From NCBI RefSeq assembly GCF_003337555.1, contig NZ_QPJK01000016.1:62001-126000 (forward strand): a stretch of 64,000 nt of DNA, written 5' to 3'. Numbering within the stretch: the first letter of the stretch is position 1; every line of letters starts with the position of its first letter. The stretch is from Pseudorhodoferax soli. Lineage in GTDB: Bacteria > Pseudomonadota > Gammaproteobacteria > Burkholderiales > Burkholderiaceae_C. The translations under genes were made by a program, and so were the position numbers. Below the pieces are notes generated by a model. The model did no database searches. It was not told the origin of the DNA and was given only the letters and a program-made list of their open reading frames with translations. Shown here piece after piece: positions 59,891 to 64,000 of the stretch.

Positions 59891-61393
59891 GTGTCCGACC
59901 TGCCTCCTACTTCTGCCGAACCCATCGAAGCCATGGCGCAGATCGGTGTGCCGGGCCTGGACGACGTGCTGGGCGGCGGCCTCACGGCCAACCGGCTCTA
60001 CCTGCTGGAAGGTGCGCCCGGCGCGGGCAAGACCACGATCGCGATGCAGTTCCTGATCGAGGGCGCGCGGCATGGCGAATCGGTGCTCTACGTCACGCTG
60101 TCGGAGACCGCCAAGGAACTGGCCGGCGTGGCCCGTTCGCACGGCTGGGACCTCAGCGGCGTGCACGTGCGCGAGATGCTGCCCAACAACGATGCGCTGG
60201 AGCCCGAGGAGCAGTACACGATGTTCCACCCCTCCGAGGTGGAACTCAGCGAGACCACGCTCAAAATCCTCGCCGACGTGGAGCTGCTGCGCCCGCAGCG
60301 CGTGGTGTTCGACTCGCTGTCGGAGCTGCGTCTGCTGGCCGGCAACTCGCTGCGCTACCGGCGCCAGATCCTGGCGCTCAAGCAGTTCTTCGCGGGGCGC
60401 AACTGCACCGTGCTGCTGCTGGACGACATGACGGCGATGGAGCACGACCTGCAGGTGCAGAGCATCTCGCACGCGGTGATCCGGCTCGACCAGAGCAACG
60501 CCGACTTCGGCTCCACGCGGCGGCGCCTGCTCGTCACCAAGTACCGTGGCCGGCAGTTTCGCACCGGCTACCACGACTACACGATCAACCGCGGCGGCCT
60601 GCAGGTGTTTCCGCGCCTGGTGGCGGCCGAGCACACCAAGCCGATGGAACAGGTGCGCATGCCCAGCGGCCTGCCGGCGCTGGATGCGCTGCTGGGCGGA
60701 GGCATCGAGCGCGGCACCAGCAGCCTGTTCGTCGGGGCGCCCGGCACCGGCAAATCCACGCTGGCGGTGCAGTTCGCGCTGGCGGCGGCGCGCCGCGGCG
60801 AGCGCTCGGCGCTGTTCATCTTCGATGAGAGCATCAACACGCTGCGCACGCGTTGCGCCGGCATGGGCATGGAGCTCGGCCCCCACATCGACCAGGGCCT
60901 GATCCGCGTGCGCCAGGTCGATCCGGCCGAACTGTCGCCTGGCGAGTTCGTGCACTTGGTGCGCGAGGCCGTCACCGAGCACGAGGCCAAGGTGCTGCTG
61001 ATCGACAGCCTCAACGGCTACCTGAACGCCATGCCGGACGAGCGCTTCCTGATCGTGCAGCTGCACGAGCTGCTGACCTACCTCGGCCAGCACGGCGTGG
61101 CCACGCTGATGGTCGGCGCGCACCACGGCCTGGTCGGCGGCAACATGACGTCGGCCGTGGACGCCAGCTACCTGGCCGATGCGGTGGTGCTGCTGCGCTA
61201 CTTCGAACTGGCCGGCGAGGTGCGCCAGGCGATCTCGGTCGTCAAGAAGCGCGGCGGCCAGCACGAGCGCAGCATCCGCGACTTCTCGCTGACCGAGACC
61301 GGCATCCGCATCGGCGAGCCGCTGCGCCACTTCCGCGGCATCCTGACCGGCGTGCCGATCCCTGTCGACGCGCCGGCCAGCACCCCTCCATGA
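59891..61393 (+). CDS. KaiC-like double RecA-fold ATPase
   Basis: The 500-aa product has two KaiC domains, with P-loops at residues 41-49 (GAPGAGKTT) and 282-290 (GAPGTGKST). The catalytic acid positions appear as S71-E72 in VTLSET and D312-E313 in FIFDES, so the first lacks the EE pair of cyanobacterial KaiC. By hand alignment of DASYLADAVVLLRY with KaiC HISTITDTIILLQY, the phosphorylation sites Ser431/Thr432 correspond to S426/Y427. No KaiA or KaiB gene is in the window. The start is GTG at 59891 with GGAGTAACAC upstream. The stop overlaps the hybrid kinase gene by four bases. Confidence 0.9.
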   Translation: MSDLPPTSAEPIEAMAQIGVPGLDDVLGGGLTANRLYLLEGAPGAGKTTIAMQFLIEGARHGESVLYVTLSETAKELAGVARSHGWDLSGVHVREMLPNNDALEPEEQYTMFHPSEVELSETTLKILADVELLRPQRVVFDSLSELRLLAGNSLRYRRQILALKQFFAGRNCTVLLLDDMTAMEHDLQVQSISHAVIRLDQSNADFGSTRRRLLVTKYRGRQFRTGYHDYTINRGGLQVFPRLVAAEHTKPMEQVRMPSGLPALDALLGGGIERGTSSLFVGAPGTGKSTLAVQFALAAARRGERSALFIFDESINTLRTRCAGMGMELGPHIDQGLIRVRQVDPAELSPGEFVHLVREAVTEHEAKVLLIDSLNGYLNAMPDERFLIVQLHELLTYLGQHGVATLMVGAHHGLVGGNMTSAVDASYLADAVVLLRYFELAGEVRQAISVVKKRGGQHERSIRDFSLTETGIRIGEPLRHFRGILTGVPIPVDAPASTPP

Positions 61394-62928
61394 GTGAAAC
61401 CGCCGACGCGCTGGAATGCCGGGTCCTGATGCGCGGCGCGACCGCCAGGGACGCGCTGATGACGCGGGCCGTGCTCGAACGCGCCGACGTGCAGGTGCAG
61501 ACCTGCAGCACGCTGGCCGAACTGGTGGACGAACTGGCACGCGGCGCCGGCGCACTGGTGCTGGCCGAAGAGGCCCTGGCCGACCCGGCCGCCACGGGAC
61601 TCACCCAGGCCCTGCAGCGACAGCCGCCCTGGTCGGACCTGCCGGTGCTGGTGCTGGCGCGCCAGGGCGCCGATTCGCGCGTCGTGGCCGAGGCCATGGA
61701 CAGCGTGGCCAACGTCACCGTGATCGAGCGGCCGATGCGGGTGGCGGCGTTCGTGAGCTCGGTGCGCTCGGCCCTGCGTGCGCGCAAGCGCCAGTACGAC
61801 CTGCGCGCCACGCTGGAGGGCCTGCGCGTGGCCGACCAGCGCAAGACCGAGTTCCTGGCCACGCTGGCGCACGAGCTGCGCAACCCGCTGGCGCCGCTGC
61901 AGACCGCGCTGACGCTGCTCAAGCGCAAGCGGCCCGGCCCCGACGAGGCGGCGCGCCACTACGACATGATGCGGCGCCAGATCGACCACATGGTGCGGCT
62001 CGTGAACGACCTCATGGAGATCTCGCGCATCACGCGCGGCAGGATCGAGCTGGACATGGGGCCCATCGACCTGCGCCAGGTGCTGCGCGACGCGGTGGAG
62101 CTGAGCCGCCCGCTGCTCGACGCCGCGCAGCACCAGCTCGCGCTGCGGCTGCCCGAGGGCCCGCTGCCGCTTGCGGGCGACAGCGTGCGGCTCACGCAGG
62201 TGTTCTCCAACCTGCTCAACAACGCCGCCAAGTACACGCCCGCCGCCGGGCATGTGGTGCTGACCGCGCAGGCGCAGGACGGCCAGGCGGTCGTCGGCGT
62301 GCAGGACGACGGCATCGGCATCGCGCCCGACATGCTGGACACGGTGTTCGACATGTTCGTGCAGGTCAGCGGCGCGTCCAAGGCCGCGCAGGGCGGCCTG
62401 GGCATCGGGCTCACGCTGGCGCGCAGCCTCGTCGAACTGCACGGCGGCCGCATCGTGGCGCACAGCGCGGGGCTGGGCCAGGGCAGCACGTTCACCGTGC
62501 GCCTGCCGTTGCAGGCGGAGCCGGCGGTGGAGACGCCGGTCGACGCGCCGGCTGCCACCGCGGCCGCGCTGACCGCGCTGGTGGTGGACGACAACCGCGA
62601 CGCCGCCGACAGCCTGGCCGAGTTCCTGGAGGCCGTGGGCATGTCCACGGGCGTGGCCTACAGCGGCGCGCAGGCGCTGGAGCTGCTGCCCGAACTGCGG
62701 CCTGACTTGGCCATCCTGGACATCGGCATGCCGGGCATGGACGGCTACGAGCTCGCGCGGCGCCTGCGCCAGCATCCGGCCGGCCAGCGCACCCTGCTCG
62801 TGGCGCTGACCGGCTGGGGCCAGCAACGCGACCGCGAGGCCACCGCCGAGGCCGGCTTCGACCACCACCTGGTCAAGCCGCTGGACCCCGAGCAGCTGAT
62901 CGCGCTGGTGGAGGGCTTCAGTCGCTGA
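61390..62928 (+). CDS. Hybrid histidine kinase with N-terminal pseudo-receiver, coupled to KaiC-like ATPase
   Basis: The 512-aa product begins with a receiver-like domain in which E60 or E61 (ALVLAEEAL) falls where the phospho-accepting Asp would be, and which lacks the acidic DD pocket. A HisKA (H161 in LAHELRNPLAPL) and HATPase domain follow, then a normal C-terminal receiver with D444 (LAILDIGMPGMDG). There are no transmembrane segments. Coupling to the KaiC-like gene by ATGA overlap suggests that the pseudo-receiver senses the KaiC-like partner, similar in idea to CikA or SasA. That link is inference. Confidence 0.9.
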   Translation: MSETADALECRVLMRGATARDALMTRAVLERADVQVQTCSTLAELVDELARGAGALVLAEEALADPAATGLTQALQRQPPWSDLPVLVLARQGADSRVVAEAMDSVANVTVIERPMRVAAFVSSVRSALRARKRQYDLRATLEGLRVADQRKTEFLATLAHELRNPLAPLQTALTLLKRKRPGPDEAARHYDMMRRQIDHMVRLVNDLMEISRITRGRIELDMGPIDLRQVLRDAVELSRPLLDAAQHQLALRLPEGPLPLAGDSVRLTQVFSNLLNNAAKYTPAAGHVVLTAQAQDGQAVVGVQDDGIGIAPDMLDTVFDMFVQVSGASKAAQGGLGIGLTLARSLVELHGGRIVAHSAGLGQGSTFTVRLPLQAEPAVETPVDAPAATAAALTALVVDDNRDAADSLAEFLEAVGMSTGVAYSGAQALELLPELRPDLAILDIGMPGMDGYELARRLRQHPAGQRTLLVALTGWGQQRDREATAEAGFDHHLVKPLDPEQLIALVEGFSR

Positions 62929-63991
62929 GCAGCTCGCCGACCGGCTGCAGGTCTTCCACGTGGTCGCAGATGGCCTTGATGACCATCATGATCGGGATGC
63001 CCAGCAGCAGGCCCGGCACGCCCCAGAGCCAGCCCCAGAAGATCACGCCCACGAACACCGCCACCGGGTTCATGCGGCTGGTGCGGCTGGTGAGCCAGGG
63101 CACGAGCAACTGGCCCACCAGCGTGTGGATGGCCAGCGAGCTGCCGGCGATCAGCAGTGCCATCTCGTAGCTGTCGAACTGCAGCAGCGCCAGCAGGCCG
63201 GAACCCACCATGACCACCAGCGAGCCCAGGTAGGGAATCAGGTTGGTGACGCCGGCCACGATGCCCCAGACCGCCGCGTTCTCCAGGCCGAAGGCCCAGA
63301 ACACGAGCCCGGTGGCCACGCCGACGATGGCGCTCGTGAGGATCTGCACCAGCAGGTAGCGCTCCACATGGCCGACGATGTCGTCCAGCACCTGCACCGT
63401 GATCTTCTTGCGGCTGAAGCTGTCGCCGCTGATGCGCACGAGCTTGCGCCGGAACATGGTGCCCGAGGCCAGCGCGAAATAGGTCATGAAGGTGACCAGC
63501 GTGAGCTGAAGCGCCATGCTGACCAGGCCCATGGTGCCCGTCCACAGGTAGTCGCGCACGTTGAAGCGCGGCCGCTCGATGGTCACGCGCTGCACGCCGC
63601 GGCGCGGCGGCTCGGCCGCGCCCTCGGCCGCCTGCTCCAGGTGGGCGGCTGCCTTCTGCACGGTGTTCAACGCGCTCACGTCGCCCGGCCGGTGGCTGGC
63701 CTGCACATGCATGCGCAGCTTCTGCGCCGCCACGGGCAGTGCATCGAGCAGCGCGCCGGCGCTGCCCGCCAGCCGGTAGCCCGTGAAGCCGATGGCGCCC
63801 AGCAGCGCCAGCAGCACCACTGCGGCACCGATCCAGCGCGACACGTGCCAGCGCGCGAGCCGCTCCACCGCCGGCGACAGCGCGTAGGTGAGCAGCAGGC
63901 TCATCATGAGCGGGATGAACACCTGCGCCGCCCAGCGCAGCGCGAAGACGCAGGCCAGCACGGCGATCACGGCCAGTGCCGCATTGCGCAT
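62918..63991 (-). CDS. AI-2E family transporter (PerM-like), start near window edge
   Basis: The product (357 aa from the ATG at 63991) is a membrane protein with about seven hydrophobic segments. It has a two-helix start (LRWAAQVFIPLMMSLLLTYALSPAVERL), an internal periplasmic region and the family's C-terminal ITNLIPY-type segment (GVTNLIPYLGSLVVMVGS) followed by FWGWLWGVPGLLLGIPI. The frame stays open to the right edge, and a GTG at 63997 is also possible, so the true start may lie beyond the window. Members export AI-2 or are Na+/H+ antiporters; the ligand here is unknown. It overlaps the hybrid kinase tail-to-tail by 11 nt. Confidence 0.88.
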   Translation of the reverse strand: MRNAALAVIAVLACVFALRWAAQVFIPLMMSLLLTYALSPAVERLARWHVSRWIGAAVVLLALLGAIGFTGYRLAGSAGALLDALPVAAQKLRMHVQASHRPGDVSALNTVQKAAAHLEQAAEGAAEPPRRGVQRVTIERPRFNVRDYLWTGTMGLVSMALQLTLVTFMTYFALASGTMFRRKLVRISGDSFSRKKITVQVLDDIVGHVERYLLVQILTSAIVGVATGLVFWAFGLENAAVWGIVAGVTNLIPYLGSLVVMVGSGLLALLQFDSYEMALLIAGSSLAIHTLVGQLLVPWLTSRTSRMNPVAVFVGVIFWGWLWGVPGLLLGIPIMMVIKAICDHVEDLQPVGELLSD

Positions 63992-64000
63992 GTCCACCGC

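Noticed and set aside
1-64000. CRISPR arrays, prophage, insertion sequences, tRNA and rRNA genes
   Set aside because: No regularly spaced repeats, transposase or integrase motifs, cloverleaf-like tRNA sequence or rRNA segment was seen on reading both strands.

Overview
This is a 64 kb, GC-rich chromosomal window whose gene content and order fit a betaproteobacterium of the Burkholderiales, most likely Comamonadaceae. The pointers are a Bug-type solute-binding protein, membrane-bound urate hydroxylase PuuD, the rpsU-yqeY pair, a YbiB/CobA tail on the assimilatory nitrate operon, and an HPr-rel-A cassette. No rRNA, tRNA, insertion sequence, prophage or CRISPR array was seen. Nearly every gene is intact and most starts are supported by a Shine-Dalgarno match or ATGA-type overlaps. 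The assignment to organism is inference from family content.

Left part (1-9274): the last codons of a probable ANTAR-type regulator, then a sigma-54-type promoter, a leader with a strong terminator-like hairpin, and an operon for nitrate uptake (nasFED) and reduction (nasC, nasA), followed by ybiB and cobA (siroheme synthesis). No nitrite reductase is in the window. 9430-12399 is a minus-strand four-gene cassette: a Tat-like exported protein of unknown function, a PqqD-like peptide chaperone, an HPr-kinase-like P-loop protein and a nucleotidyltransferase. It resembles the poorly understood 'HPr-rel-A' systems and is the best candidate for an undescribed protein-modification system here. It is preceded by an unusually AT-rich spacer.

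12746-22861 is mostly housekeeping: a BaiN-type flavoprotein, rpsU and a YqeY protein, a Q-rich FecR/DUF6600 envelope protein, pmbA, darP, mog, cysE, trmJ, suhB and an HD-GYP response regulator.

22880-44191 is centred on purine use. It has a glycerate 2-kinase, a Bug-type binding protein, puuD and a GntR regulator. A minus-strand operon xdhA-xdhB-lysR-NCS2 permease-guaD lies next to xdhC, but the two are separated by a methyltransferase gene on the other strand. After malic enzyme maeB comes a four-gene operon of an NMT1/THI5-like ABC transporter plus a zinc nucleobase deaminase. Guanine or hypoxanthine import, guanine to xanthine to urate, urate oxidation, and glyoxylate-derived glycerate would be linked here. 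Xanthine dehydrogenase and nitrate reductase both need molybdenum cofactor, and mog lies between them.

44299-49810 holds a small orphan protein, an OpgG/OpgD glucan protein, a ureD separated from other urease genes, a SnoaL-like protein, a lone solute-binding protein and a nucleotidyl cyclase-PilZ fusion.

50046-64000 is a signalling region. A large CHASE3-GAF-kinase-triple receiver protein is translationally coupled to CheR, a receiver-less CheB and a receiver-kinase. Two disordered proteins follow, then a PqqU/YncD-like TonB-dependent receptor, and a double-domain KaiC-like ATPase coupled to a hybrid kinase with a degenerate receiver. The window ends in an AI-2E family transporter.
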